In this document: piece after piece, positions 26,059 to 33,840 of the stretch
Layout of the letters: every line of letters begins with the position of its first letter
Numbering within the stretch: the first letter of the stretch is position 1
Origin: Botrimarina colliarenosi
GTDB lineage: Bacteria > Planctomycetota > Planctomycetia > Pirellulales > Lacipirellulaceae
NCBI RefSeq assembly: GCF_007859955.1
Contig: NZ_SJPR01000001.1
Location: 203,806-267,805 of the forward strand
Length of the DNA stretch: 64,000 nt
Direction of reading: 5' to 3'
Position numbers and translations under genes: made by a program
Notes under the pieces: model-generated
Seen by the model: only the letters and a program-made list of their open reading frames with translations
The model's database searches: none
What the model was told of the DNA's origin: nothing

Positions 26059-26826
26059 TTATTGCGAAAACTGGTCGTGCCGGAAGATCTGCTGCTTCAC
26101 CCGGTCCATATGGCCGCTGTAGTCGAAGTCGTCGCTCAGCGGCCGCCAACCATAACCGTCGAGCATGCGGTTCTGGTTCAGCCGCAGCGAGCGTGACGGA
26201 CTGTCGATGCCGATGTCCGCCAGCGTGTCGCTGCTATGCGAGATGATCTGCACCCCGAGATAGATTGACCACATCCCGAAGACAACTTCTTCGGGCCGGA
26301 CCCCCTCGGGGAGGGTCAGATCGCCCGACGCGACGCCACCATGGACGATCTCGACGACCGTCCCCATACAGCTATGCTCGCAAGTCTGCATGAGCTGCCG
26401 TCGCTCGGGGGAGGTTTTTTCCCAGATCGAGGCGGCGCGGACGATCTGTTCGACCTTGAAGTGGTAGGGGTAGTGCTCGACGAAGGCCTCGGCTGCCGCC
26501 CCGATGGTGGCGAGCCGCACGCGGTCGGGCCCCTCGAACGCCGCCGCGGCCCGGAACATCCGCAGGCGGGTGTTGAGGGCGTCGTTCACTAGCGCCAGCA
26601 GGATCTCTTCCTTGTTGCGGAAGTGCTGGTAGATGGTCCCCTTGGAGTACTCAATCTGAGCCGCGATGCGGTCCATGTTGAGCCCCAAATAGCCCCCCTC
26701 GAGGATCTGATCGCGGGCGACCGCAAGGATCCTCGCCTCGCGTAGGCGGATCTCCCGCTGCTTGCGAGACTCGCCCGGGAGGCTCGTATCGGGCTGCGTC
26801 GGCAGGTGGGGGGCGGTGGAGGCCAT
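26059..26826 (-). CDS. TetR/AcrR family transcriptional regulator
   Basis: 255 residues. The N-terminal helix-turn-helix is typical: ILAVARDQILEGGYLGLNMDRIAAQIEYSKGTIYQHFRNKEEILLALV (about 31-79). The C-terminal ligand domain is not recognisable by subfamily. It stands first in the array with the MFP adaptor and RND pump, all on the minus strand, and probably represses them and itself. Palindromes of the TGAC-N5-GTCA type lie just upstream of its own start (26834-26846) and of the adaptor start (25970-25982), consistent with autoregulation. Start ATG 26824-26826. Confidence 0.9.
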   Translation of the reverse strand: MASTAPHLPTQPDTSLPGESRKQREIRLREARILAVARDQILEGGYLGLNMDRIAAQIEYSKGTIYQHFRNKEEILLALVNDALNTRLRMFRAAAAFEGPDRVRLATIGAAAEAFVEHYPYHFKVEQIVRAASIWEKTSPERRQLMQTCEHSCMGTVVEIVHGGVASGDLTLPEGVRPEEVVFGMWSIYLGVQIISHSSDTLADIGIDSPSRSLRLNQNRMLDGYGWRPLSDDFDYSGHMDRVKQQIFRHDQFSQ

Positions 26827-26833
26827 ACCTTAT

Positions 26834-26846
26834 TGACTATCCGTCA
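26834..26846. promoter_or_regulatory. candidate TetR operator upstream of the tetR gene
   Basis: TGACTATCCGTCA lies 7 nt from the regulator's ATG and matches the palindrome at 25970-25982 at 11 of 13 positions. Confidence 0.5.
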
Positions 26847-26957
26847 GAAACGACGGCGAGTCAAGCCGAGGCCCTTCCTCACAGCTTTCAACCGGGTCAC
26901 CGCCGCCGAGCCGATCGGGTCGAGCGGACGAGCGGCAAACCGTTCGATTCAAACGAC

Positions 26958-27269
26958 TTAGGCGTCTTTAAGAATCTCTTTGACCGGCTGCACAAAGTGC
27001 GGGCTCTTGCCCTTGGCGGTCAGTTCTTCGGCCTTCTTCTCGGCCTCTTTCTTCTGGCTGTAATCGTACAGAGCGACCCGCTTCAACGATTGGTTGAAGA
27101 CGCCCCAGAACGCCTTCAGCCGAACTTCGGCGGCGGCTTTCGAACGGCTGGCCTTCTTCTTTGGGGCCGCCTTTTTGGCAGCCTTCTTCTTCGGAGCGGC
27201 GGCCTCTTGAGCCTCCGCGGCGTCGTTTTCGGCGCGGAGATCTTTACGGCTGACGACTTTACGAGCCAT
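26958..27269 (-). CDS. small Lys/Ala-rich basic protein
   Basis: 103 residues. The first about 45 are rich in Lys and Ala (PKKKAAKKAAPKKKA), as in histone H1-like bacterial proteins. The rest, KAFWGVFNQSLKRVALYDYSQKKEAEKKAEELTAKGKSPHFVQPV, looks like a small folded alpha/beta domain. The combination suggests nucleic-acid or ribosome association, but no family was identified. Start ATG 27267-27269 has AGAGG about 9 nt upstream. The neighbours give no functional context. Confidence 0.7.
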   Translation of the reverse strand: MARKVVSRKDLRAENDAAEAQEAAAPKKKAAKKAAPKKKASRSKAAAEVRLKAFWGVFNQSLKRVALYDYSQKKEAEKKAEELTAKGKSPHFVQPVKEILKDA

Positions 27270-27392
27270 GAACGGCCTCTAACTGGCGGACCGGGAAGGG
27301 TACAGGACGGGGCGTCCGGGGACGCCGAGTCACGCATCTTACCGCATTCGCCGCGTCACTCCTACCGGGCGACCGCTCAGCCCCCCCCCGTC

Positions 27393-27755
27393 TCAGCCCC
27401 CCGTCGAGCTGGGGTCGGCCGCGATATCGATTCGCAGCTTGCTGGCGACCCGGTTGAGGCCCGCCTGGAAGTAGATGATCGGTCGGCGTCCTTGGTCGCC
27501 CTTCGGCGCCCGGCCGCGTGCCCAGAAGAACATCCGATCGACAATTTTCTGCGGCAGTTCGCCGCGGTTCACCGTGTCGATCACCGCGTCGACGTACTCA
27601 TACTCGGCGGGGCGGCGGACTTGCAGTCCTAGCACGAGGCGTTCACGCAACTTGGGTTCGCGTTTGTCGTTGGTCTGTCCCCCTCCCGAGGTCGGGAGTA
27701 ATAGCATCAGGGCGATCCCGAGCAGGGCAGAACGACGGGTCCAGAGCCAATCCAT
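27393..27755 (-). CDS. small secreted hypothetical protein
   Basis: 120 residues from ATG 27753-27755 (MDWLWTRRSALLGIALMLLLPTSGGGQT), a signal peptide with a twin-Arg-like TRRSALLG. The mature part is charged: KLRERLVLGLQVRRPAEYEYVDAVIDTVNRGELP, then MFFWARGRAP, RRPIIYFQAGLNRVASKLRID. No family is recognised; the FWAR...P...YFQ arrangement looks like a conserved planctomycete secreted protein. An upstream extension of the frame to 27869 has no signal-peptide character and was not used. Confidence 0.7.
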   Translation of the reverse strand: MDWLWTRRSALLGIALMLLLPTSGGGQTNDKREPKLRERLVLGLQVRRPAEYEYVDAVIDTVNRGELPQKIVDRMFFWARGRAPKGDQGRRPIIYFQAGLNRVASKLRIDIAADPSSTGG

Positions 27756-27896
27756 GGCGAGCCTCGCAAGTGGCGTTGTGTGTGCGTCGCTGTTAGCAAA
27801 AAGTGGGCCGAAAGCCAATGGCGACTGGGCTGACGGCGCGGTCCCCAAAGCGACCAATTTCCGCCCCAAGAAGCCTTCCGCGGACTATGCTTAGGC

Positions 27897-28219
27897 TGTA
27901 GGCTCCGACCAGTCGAAAGGCGAAGCGGAGCCGTCTGAACAAAAGCGAACGATCCGCGTAACGACAGGACCCCACGGGTCCGATAACTGTTTGCGAAAGC
28001 CACACGGCGACGCCCCGCGTCGCCGCTTACCGATCAAACTTTCCGACCAAAATTCCGCCGGGAGGACCTAAAAAAACGATTGGCCCGAGCCGATCCATGG
28101 CCGCGCGCAGCGCTGTCCGGTTCGCGTCTTTCTTCGAGTGACTCCACTCCGTCGCAATCGGTCGAAAGTTTGTTTGAAGAAGCCGCGGTGGGTTCGCCCG
28201 CCGCGGCTTTCTTTTTTTT
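27897..28219 (+). ncRNA. candidate structured non-coding RNA ending in a strong terminator
   Basis: No convincing ORF spans this stretch, but it holds a series of perfect hairpins on the plus strand: GGCTCCG/CGGAGCC (27901-27932), GGACCC-CAC-GGGTCC (27967-27981), GGCGACG/CGTCGCC (28006-28024). A 13-bp terminator stem with a TTCG loop and eight T residues follows at 28180-28219. No gene upstream on the plus strand needs that terminator, so an independent small RNA is inferred. The 5' end is not determined. It matches no tmRNA, SRP or RNase P signature I know. A 14-codon ORF with a GGGAGG site upstream lies near 28097-28141 and is an alternative. Confidence 0.35.
28180..28219 (+). terminator. 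strong intrinsic terminator with TTCG tetraloop
   Basis: AAGCCGCGGTGGG and CCCGCCGCGGCTT pair over 13 bp (one G-T pair) around TTCG, followed by TCTTTTTTTT on the plus strand. There is no T-run in the other direction. Confidence 0.85.
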
Positions 28220-28363
28220 GGGTCGGCTGCTGGTTTTGAGTCACACCGCGATCCGTCCCGTCGCCCTCGGCATTGGATTAGCGAGCAACGGTGGGGATGG
28301 CAGGGAACGGGGGGATGGTGGAAGCTAGGGGCTCCGCCATTCCGCTTGTGACCGCCGCGTGTG

Positions 28364-29293
28364 ATGCCCCCAGACTCTTCAGCGAAGCCGTCCGCTTGGC
28401 GGAGCGCGTACCCGTTCGCCTCGCACTGGCTCGACGTCGGCGCCGGGCGGCTGCACTTCGTCGACGAAGGGCCCCGGGACGCCCCTCCCCTGCTGTTCGT
28501 CCACGGCAATCCGACGTGGTCATTCCACTGGCGTCGGCTGATCGAGGCCCTGCGGACCACGCACCGGTGCGTCGCGGTTGACCACATCGGTTGTGGCTTG
28601 AGTGACAAGCCGGATCGCGCGCTAAGGCTCGCCGACCGTGTCGAGCAACTGGGGCGTCTGGTCGATACGCTTGAACTCCGGGGCGTGACGCTTGTCGCCC
28701 AAGATTGGGGCGGCGCTATCGGGCTGGGCGCGATGCTCGACCGCCAAGAGCGGCTCGACCGCGTGCTGCTCTACAACACGGGCGCCTGGCCGCCCGAGTC
28801 GATCCCCGCCCGCATCGCCGTCTGTAAGACGCCGGGAATCGGCAAGCTTGCCTTGCAAGGCGCCAATTTGTTCTCGCTGGCGGCGCTGCGGATGACGCTC
28901 TCGAGGCGGCGTGGCCTCGATGCGGCGACAGCCGCCGGTTACTTGGCGCCGTACGACAGCTGGGCCCATCGACGGGCCGTCTACGAGTTCGTCGCCGACA
29001 TCCCGCGGGGGCCGAACCATCCGACGTGGGGAACCTTGCAAACAATCGCGTCACGCCTGCCAGAGTTGGCGGGACGCCCAATCCGGCTGGTGTGGGGCAT
29101 GCAGGACTGGTGCTTTACACCGGCCTGCCTCGATCGGTTCCTCGGCTACTGGCCGGGGGCCGAGGCGTTCCGGCTCGCCGACGTGGGGCATTGGGTCCCC
29201 GAGGACGCGCCCGAGGAAGCGTTGCGGTTGCTGGCCGAGTTCGTCCCGGCTGGCGACCCCGCCGCGACGCCGCAAGCGAGTCGGAGCAACTAG
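28364..29293 (+). CDS. alpha/beta hydrolase, haloalkane dehalogenase/OleB-like
   Basis: 309 residues of the HLD-like alpha/beta hydrolase branch. The oxyanion motif HGNPTW is at about 48-53 and DHIGCGLSDKP at 73-83. The nucleophile elbow is VAQDWGG with Asp114 as nucleophile, as in haloalkane dehalogenases and the OleB beta-lactone decarboxylases. Later come an acidic residue near WGMQDW and the catalytic His in DVGHWVPED. DHIGCGLSDKP is the form common in OleB, but no oleA, oleC or oleD neighbours are seen. ATG 28364 was chosen over GTG 28361. The queD gene starts 5 nt after its stop, so they are probably cotranscribed. Confidence 0.85.
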   Translation: MPPDSSAKPSAWRSAYPFASHWLDVGAGRLHFVDEGPRDAPPLLFVHGNPTWSFHWRRLIEALRTTHRCVAVDHIGCGLSDKPDRALRLADRVEQLGRLVDTLELRGVTLVAQDWGGAIGLGAMLDRQERLDRVLLYNTGAWPPESIPARIAVCKTPGIGKLALQGANLFSLAALRMTLSRRRGLDAATAAGYLAPYDSWAHRRAVYEFVADIPRGPNHPTWGTLQTIASRLPELAGRPIRLVWGMQDWCFTPACLDRFLGYWPGAEAFRLADVGHWVPEDAPEEALRLLAEFVPAGDPAATPQASRSN

Positions 29294-29297
29294 TTCA

Positions 29298-29822
29298 ATG
29301 GCAGGCCCTTCCTCACGGAACGCAACGTTCGCGATTCGCCTCAACAAGGCGGCGTTCACGTTTAGCGCCGCTCACTTCATCACGTACGCCGGCGACGTCT
29401 GCGAGCCGCTGCACGGGCACAATTACCGCGTCGCGATCGAGGCGGACGGGGTGCTCGACGAGAACGCCTACGTCCTCGACTTCATCGCCACGCGCGACGC
29501 TCTGTCGGCCATCACGACAGAACTCGACCACCGGATGCTGCTGCCGACGGGGCACCCTCTGATCGGAGTCGAGGAGGCGACCGGTCCGCTCGGCGGAGAC
29601 GAACTGGTCGTCACTTTCGGCGACCGTCGCTGGGTTTTCCCGAAGGGAGAGTGCGTGCGGCTACCCGTCACCAACACGACGGCCGAACTGCTCGCCCGCT
29701 GGATCGGCGAGCGTCTGCTGGTGGCCCTCGCCGAGCGTGGCGAGACGCCCCCGACGCGGCTGGTTGTCGAGGTCGATGAATGCGACGGCCAGGTCGGCGT
29801 GTGCCGGCTGGGTCGGTCGTAG
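29298..29822 (+). CDS. queD: 6-carboxytetrahydropterin synthase (QueD/PTPS family)
   Basis: 174 residues. Makes 6-carboxy-tetrahydropterin from dihydroneopterin triphosphate in queuosine and preQ0 synthesis (known for the family). Zinc ligands are visible as His26 in SAAHF and His39/His41 in LHGHNY; the catalytic Cys is likely Cys35 in AGDVCEP. DHRML (about 78-82) and VEVDECDG near the C-terminus are also conserved. Longer than the typical 120-150 residues because of an insert around 90-125 (LGGDELVVTFGDRRWVFPKGE), a feature of PTPS-like proteins in some phyla. The ATG lies 5 nt after the hydrolase stop. No queC or queE is nearby. Confidence 0.85.
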   Translation: MAGPSSRNATFAIRLNKAAFTFSAAHFITYAGDVCEPLHGHNYRVAIEADGVLDENAYVLDFIATRDALSAITTELDHRMLLPTGHPLIGVEEATGPLGGDELVVTFGDRRWVFPKGECVRLPVTNTTAELLARWIGERLLVALAERGETPPTRLVVEVDECDGQVGVCRLGRS

Positions 29823-30010
29823 GGCGTCGGGGCGACCTCCCCGGGCGCGCCGGAGCGTGTGATTCACCGCAGACCTAGTGGGTTTTCACACCTTCTCGAC
29901 GTTCGCTGCGATGGGCGCCTCACGCGCAACCTAGGTTTCCCTCGTTAAGACCTCTCCCCTACCGCGCTGCGGCGTGGTCTAGCTAGTCGCCGAGCGAGGA
30001 TGCGATCCCG

Positions 30011-30487
30011 ATGAAAGTCGAACACATCAACCCGTTTTTGAAGGCTGTCACCAACACCTTCGCGACCATGCTGGCCGCCGATTGCCGCCGTGGCGACCTG
30101 TCGCTCGGCGATCCCAAGCACCGCCAGTATCCGATCAGCGGCATCATTGGTCTTTCGGGCCGGGCTCATGGCATGGTCGTGATCAACCTCTCGACCGAGG
30201 TCGCCCTCAAGGCCGCGTCGGCGATGTTGATGGAAGACCTGACCGAAGTTAACGACGACGTCCTCGACGCCGTCGGTGAGCTCGCCAACGTGATCGCCGG
30301 TCAAGCAAAGACCGAACTCGAGCAGTACGACCTCTCGGTCAGCCTGCCGAACGTCATCACGGGCGAAGGCCACGAGATCCGATTCCCGTCAGCGACCCCG
30401 CCGCTTGCGGTTCCGTTCAACACCGACTTCGGCCCGCTGCGGCTCGAGGTTGGCTTCGAGATCATCAACGAGCTTGCCCCCGCCTGA
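30011..30487 (+). CDS. CheX-like chemotaxis phosphatase
   Basis: 158 residues of the CheC/CheX/FliY fold, which removes phosphate from CheY-P. The single ExxN motif characteristic of CheX lies in NDDVLDAVGELANVIAGQAK (about 81-100; Glu90, Asn93). The start MKVEHINPFLKAVTNTF matches CheX proteins. ATG 30011 is chosen by this match. It is isolated from other chemotaxis genes and ends in a terminator at 30544-30578, so it is probably monocistronic. Confidence 0.88.
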   Translation: MKVEHINPFLKAVTNTFATMLAADCRRGDLSLGDPKHRQYPISGIIGLSGRAHGMVVINLSTEVALKAASAMLMEDLTEVNDDVLDAVGELANVIAGQAKTELEQYDLSVSLPNVITGEGHEIRFPSATPPLAVPFNTDFGPLRLEVGFEIINELAPA

Positions 30488-30543
30488 CGCCTCGGTTAGT
30501 TCGACGCACAACGCCCTTGGCGGGCGCCCTTGGCCCGATTCTT

Positions 30544-30578
30544 CGAGCCGATGGCGTTCGCCGAGGGCTCGCTTTTTT
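30544..30578 (+). terminator. intrinsic terminator of cheX
   Basis: CGAGCC with an inner GGCG-TT-CGCC and GGGCTCG, followed by CTTTTTT. It overlaps the stop codon of the convergent aminotransferase gene by 2 nt. Confidence 0.8.
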
Positions 30579-31476
30579 AATCGACGACGCGGGTCCCTTC
30601 AACCGCCGTCACGGCGGCGAACAGCTCGTTGATCCTCGCGGTCATCGGCGTCGGACCGGCGCCGATCTCGCGCCCGTCGATCTCCACCACCGGCGCGATC
30701 TCGCCCATGGTGCCGGTGCAGAAGCACTCCTCGCCACGGTACGCCTCGGCCAGCGAGACGTCGCGGACCTGGTGCGGGATCTCGTTCGCCCGGCAGAGGT
30801 CGAGCACGGTCTGGCGGGTGATGCCCTCGGGGCACGCCACCGTGCGCGGCGTCGTCACCACGCCGTCGATGACAAAGAATAGATGGGTGGCGTTCGTCTC
30901 GGCGATGAACCCCCGCGAGTCGAGCATGACCGCGTCATCGGCGCCGGCGCGGGTCGCCTCGATCTTGGCGAGAATCGAGTTCAGTAGGTTGTTGTGATGG
31001 ATCTTCGGATCGAGCACGTCGGGCGACGCCCTGCGGAACGAGGTAGTGGCCAGCCGTAGGCCGGTCTTGTCGTAGACGGGCCGTTTGAACTCGGCTAGGA
31101 CGATCAGCGTGGGCCCGGCCTGGTTGAGCCGGGGGTCCATACCACTGGTGATTTTGACGCCCCGCGTGAGGGTCAGGCGAACGTGGGCGCCGTCGCGCAT
31201 TTGGTTGGCGGCGAGCGTCTGGCGGATCGCGTCGGTGATCGTCTCATCGGAGGGGATGTCGGCGAAGGCGAGCGCCTTCGCCGAGTGACGCAACCGCCGT
31301 AGGTGCTCGGCCAGCTTGAAAATCCGGCCGTTGTAGAGCCGCAGCCCCTCCCAGACCGCGTCGCCCCCCTGCACCACCGAGTCGAACGGGCTGACCCCCG
31401 CCTCGTCGCGGTGCGACAACTTGCCGTTGATCCAGATTTGCAGGTCGCGGTTACGCTCGTCGAACTTCTGTAGCAT
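30577..31476 (-). CDS. class IV PLP aminotransferase (branched-chain/D-amino-acid type)
   Basis: 299 residues. Fold-type IV PLP enzyme that transfers amino groups, most likely to branched-chain 2-oxo acids. Features include the N-terminal IWINGKLSHRDEAGVSPFDSVVQGGDAVWEGLRLYNGR, the PLP-Lys region DPKIHHNNLLNSILAKIEA, the phosphate-binding GFIAETNATHLFFV, and EECFCTGTMGEIAPVVEIDGR near the end. Which substrate class it serves is not settled from motifs. The next gene on the same strand upstream (31566-32321) encodes a sulfotransferase-like protein; genes of these two types are known fused or adjacent in other organisms, from memory. Start ATG 31474-31476. Confidence 0.88.
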   Translation of the reverse strand: MLQKFDERNRDLQIWINGKLSHRDEAGVSPFDSVVQGGDAVWEGLRLYNGRIFKLAEHLRRLRHSAKALAFADIPSDETITDAIRQTLAANQMRDGAHVRLTLTRGVKITSGMDPRLNQAGPTLIVLAEFKRPVYDKTGLRLATTSFRRASPDVLDPKIHHNNLLNSILAKIEATRAGADDAVMLDSRGFIAETNATHLFFVIDGVVTTPRTVACPEGITRQTVLDLCRANEIPHQVRDVSLAEAYRGEECFCTGTMGEIAPVVEIDGREIGAGPTPMTARINELFAAVTAVEGTRVVD

Positions 31477-31565
31477 GGATCAAGAGGGGGAATTTGTTTC
31501 GGAAGGGAACATAACGGCTGCGGCAGGGCGAAAGGTTACTAACCGACCCGCGTTGGACGTCGCCG

Positions 31566-32321
31566 TCAGCCCGGTTGGATCCGATGCTCGGCTAGTCGGT
31601 CGTACAACGGCTGGCACGCTTTGAGCACCGCGGCCAAGTGATCGGGGACGCCATCAAACTCGTCGCGTGGCGGACCGAAGCCGGTGGTTTGCTCGACCTT
31701 CTTGTACCAGAACGGCGCCCAGGCGCCGTCGGTCTCGCGGAGGCCCGGCGGCCATGTGAGCATCGCGTCGGTATAAGGAACGCCAACATGCTCGCAGAGC
31801 TTGTCCAGCACGCCCGGCGGGTCACGCAGCACATCGCACGAGTCAATGACGGCCGGCGTCTTGCCGGTCCGCCGCCGCTCTCGCTCGAAGAGCTCGACCT
31901 GTTGAGGCAAGCCGATGTCCTCGGGACGCGGGTCGGGGAAAAACTCGGTCATCGACACCAGCACCGCCGCCGGCCGGCGTATCAGGAAGCAGTTGGTGAG
32001 CCCATCGACCCAGTCACGGCCCACTTGCGGCAGCAGGTGATGCGCCATGTGTTTCTGGTACCAGAGCGGTCGATCGTCGGGGACCGGACCCGTGAGCCAG
32101 TCGGCGACGCGGCGCCAGTCGGCGTCGTGAACGGCAAGGGTCTCGTCGTAGCCCGGGTGTCGGCGGTCGGCCGTCTCGCGCAGGTAGTGGGCGTAAAGGG
32201 GCTCGTCGGTGACGGAGGTGTCGGGCCGAGCCCCCCACGACCGCAGGAGGGTGGTCGAGAGATTGCGCGGGCCGGACCACATGGCGACACGGGTGACGGC
32301 AGCTTGCGCAATGACGGTCAT
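31566..32321 (-). CDS. sulfotransferase-like P-loop protein
   Basis: 251 residues. The N-terminal P-loop-like MWSGPRNLSTTLLRSWGARPDTSVTDEPLY resembles the 5'-phosphosulfate-binding loop of PAPS-dependent sulfotransferases. FLIRRPAAVLVSM corresponds to the 3'-phosphate-binding strand, with the conserved Arg followed by a Ser. It resembles the sulfotransferase half of branched-chain-aminotransferase-like fusion proteins, and it lies 89 nt upstream of the aminotransferase gene on the same strand, so a shared pathway is inferred. The acceptor is unknown. Start ATG 32319-32321 (MTVIAQAAVTRVAMWSG); an upstream start at 32333 adds four residues. Confidence 0.75.
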   Translation of the reverse strand: MTVIAQAAVTRVAMWSGPRNLSTTLLRSWGARPDTSVTDEPLYAHYLRETADRRHPGYDETLAVHDADWRRVADWLTGPVPDDRPLWYQKHMAHHLLPQVGRDWVDGLTNCFLIRRPAAVLVSMTEFFPDPRPEDIGLPQQVELFERERRRTGKTPAVIDSCDVLRDPPGVLDKLCEHVGVPYTDAMLTWPPGLRETDGAWAPFWYKKVEQTTGFGPPRDEFDGVPDHLAAVLKACQPLYDRLAEHRIQPG

Positions 32322-32439
32322 CGAACTACACAAGGTGGGAGGGCGATGGGGGGGGGGCGGATTATGAGATGTTCGTCAGCCCGGGCGGCCAGCACAAGCC
32401 ACTAACAACCTTGGGCGCTCGATCACTACGAGAACACCG

Positions 32440-32838
32440 ATGAGTCCTTGTCGCGAATGCCAGCGGGAAGTCAGCGAAAACGCCAGGGCGTGCCCCGGCT
32501 GTGGGGCGCCGATGCCGAGCCAGCTCGACTGGGACGGGTGGGGCTATGAGTACAAAAGCTCGCAACAGGCGTTGGGGCTGCCGCTGTTGCATGTCTCGTT
32601 CAAGTACCGCCAGAACGGCACGCCGGTAGTCGCCAAGGGATGGTTGGCGATCGGGCAGTTCAGTTGTGGCTTCGTGAACATCTCACAGTTCGGCCTGGGG
32701 CCGTTCTGTCTGAGCCAATTCGCTGTGGCGGGGATCGCCGTCTCACAGATCTGCGCCGCGGTGATCGCGCTCTGCCAAATCGGCGTCGTCTACGACGGCT
32801 GGGGCCAGCTCTTACTGAAGCTGGCGGACCTGCTGTGA
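32440..32838 (+). CDS. zinc-ribbon protein with hydrophobic C-terminal region
   Basis: 132 residues. A rubredoxin-like zinc ribbon lies at the N-terminus (SPCRECQREVSENARACPGCGAPMP, CxxC...CxxC at about 4-21). The linker contains DWDGWGYEYKSSQQ. A hydrophobic, Gly/Ser/Gln-rich C-terminal half follows with FSCGFVNISQFGLGPFCLSQFAVAGIAVSQICAAVIAL, a repeated (F/I)xxSQ(F/I) pattern that could be a membrane or a parallel-beta stack. The repeated pattern IGQF, ISQF, LSQF, VSQI, LCQI is notable. Its stop overlaps the next start by 4 nt (GTGA), so the two are translationally coupled. Function unknown. Confidence 0.75.
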   Translation: MSPCRECQREVSENARACPGCGAPMPSQLDWDGWGYEYKSSQQALGLPLLHVSFKYRQNGTPVVAKGWLAIGQFSCGFVNISQFGLGPFCLSQFAVAGIAVSQICAAVIALCQIGVVYDGWGQLLLKLADLL

Positions 32839-33386
32839 GCGGCGAGTGGGACCGCATTGCGATCGTCGGCTGCAGCGGCGCGGGCAAGACCACGCTCGCG
32901 CGGCGCCTCGCCGACCGCTTCGGCTCGACGCACATCGAGCTCGATGGCCTTAACTTCGAGCCAGGGTGGACGAAGCGGCCTCTCCCGGAGGTCCGTCAGG
33001 ATGTCGCCGAGGCGGTGTCGGCCGACCGCTGGGTCGCCTGTGGCAACTGGCGGCCCCTCCGCGACCTCGTCTGGGGGAGGGCGACCACGCTCATTTGGCT
33101 CGACCTGCCCTTCGCCACCTGCTTCCGGCGTGTCTTCTTCCGGACCCTGCAGCGCAGTTTGACGGGCAAGCTGATTCACAACGGCAACCGCGAATCGCTC
33201 CAGCAAACGTTCTGCTCTCGCGAATCGATCTTGCTATGGGTCATCCGATCCCACGGTGAGCGGCGCAAGAACCTCCCGCGAGAGCTACAGGAGCCGCAGT
33301 GGTCCCATCTTCGTACGCACCGGCTCCGTTCTCCGACGGAGGTCGACCAGTTCCTCAAACGGCTCGGCGATCCCGGCAACGGCTGA
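32835..33386 (+). CDS. P-loop kinase, adenylate kinase/topology-modulation-like
   Basis: 183 residues from GTG 32835. Walker A GCSGAGKTTLARRLADRFG lies at about 11-29. The ELDGLNFEPGWTKRP segment, WVACGNW(R)PLRDLVWGRATTLIWLDLP and the Arg-rich LPFATCFRRVFFRTLQR are typical of the adenylate kinase-like proteins often called DNA topology modulation protein (FlaR-like). Function in this family is not established; a nucleotide kinase role is the usual guess. Translationally coupled to the zinc-ribbon gene by a GTGA overlap. Confidence 0.8.
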   Translation: MSGEWDRIAIVGCSGAGKTTLARRLADRFGSTHIELDGLNFEPGWTKRPLPEVRQDVAEAVSADRWVACGNWRPLRDLVWGRATTLIWLDLPFATCFRRVFFRTLQRSLTGKLIHNGNRESLQQTFCSRESILLWVIRSHGERRKNLPRELQEPQWSHLRTHRLRSPTEVDQFLKRLGDPGNG

Positions 33387-33407
33387 GCCAGTCGCCGCGT
33401 GAGAGAA

Positions 33408-33830
<423 letters not shown>

Positions 33831-33840
33831 AGCCGCCACT

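Noticed and set aside
27897..28219. Known RNA families (tmRNA, SRP RNA, RNase P RNA) for the structured region
   Set aside because: None of their conserved words were found.
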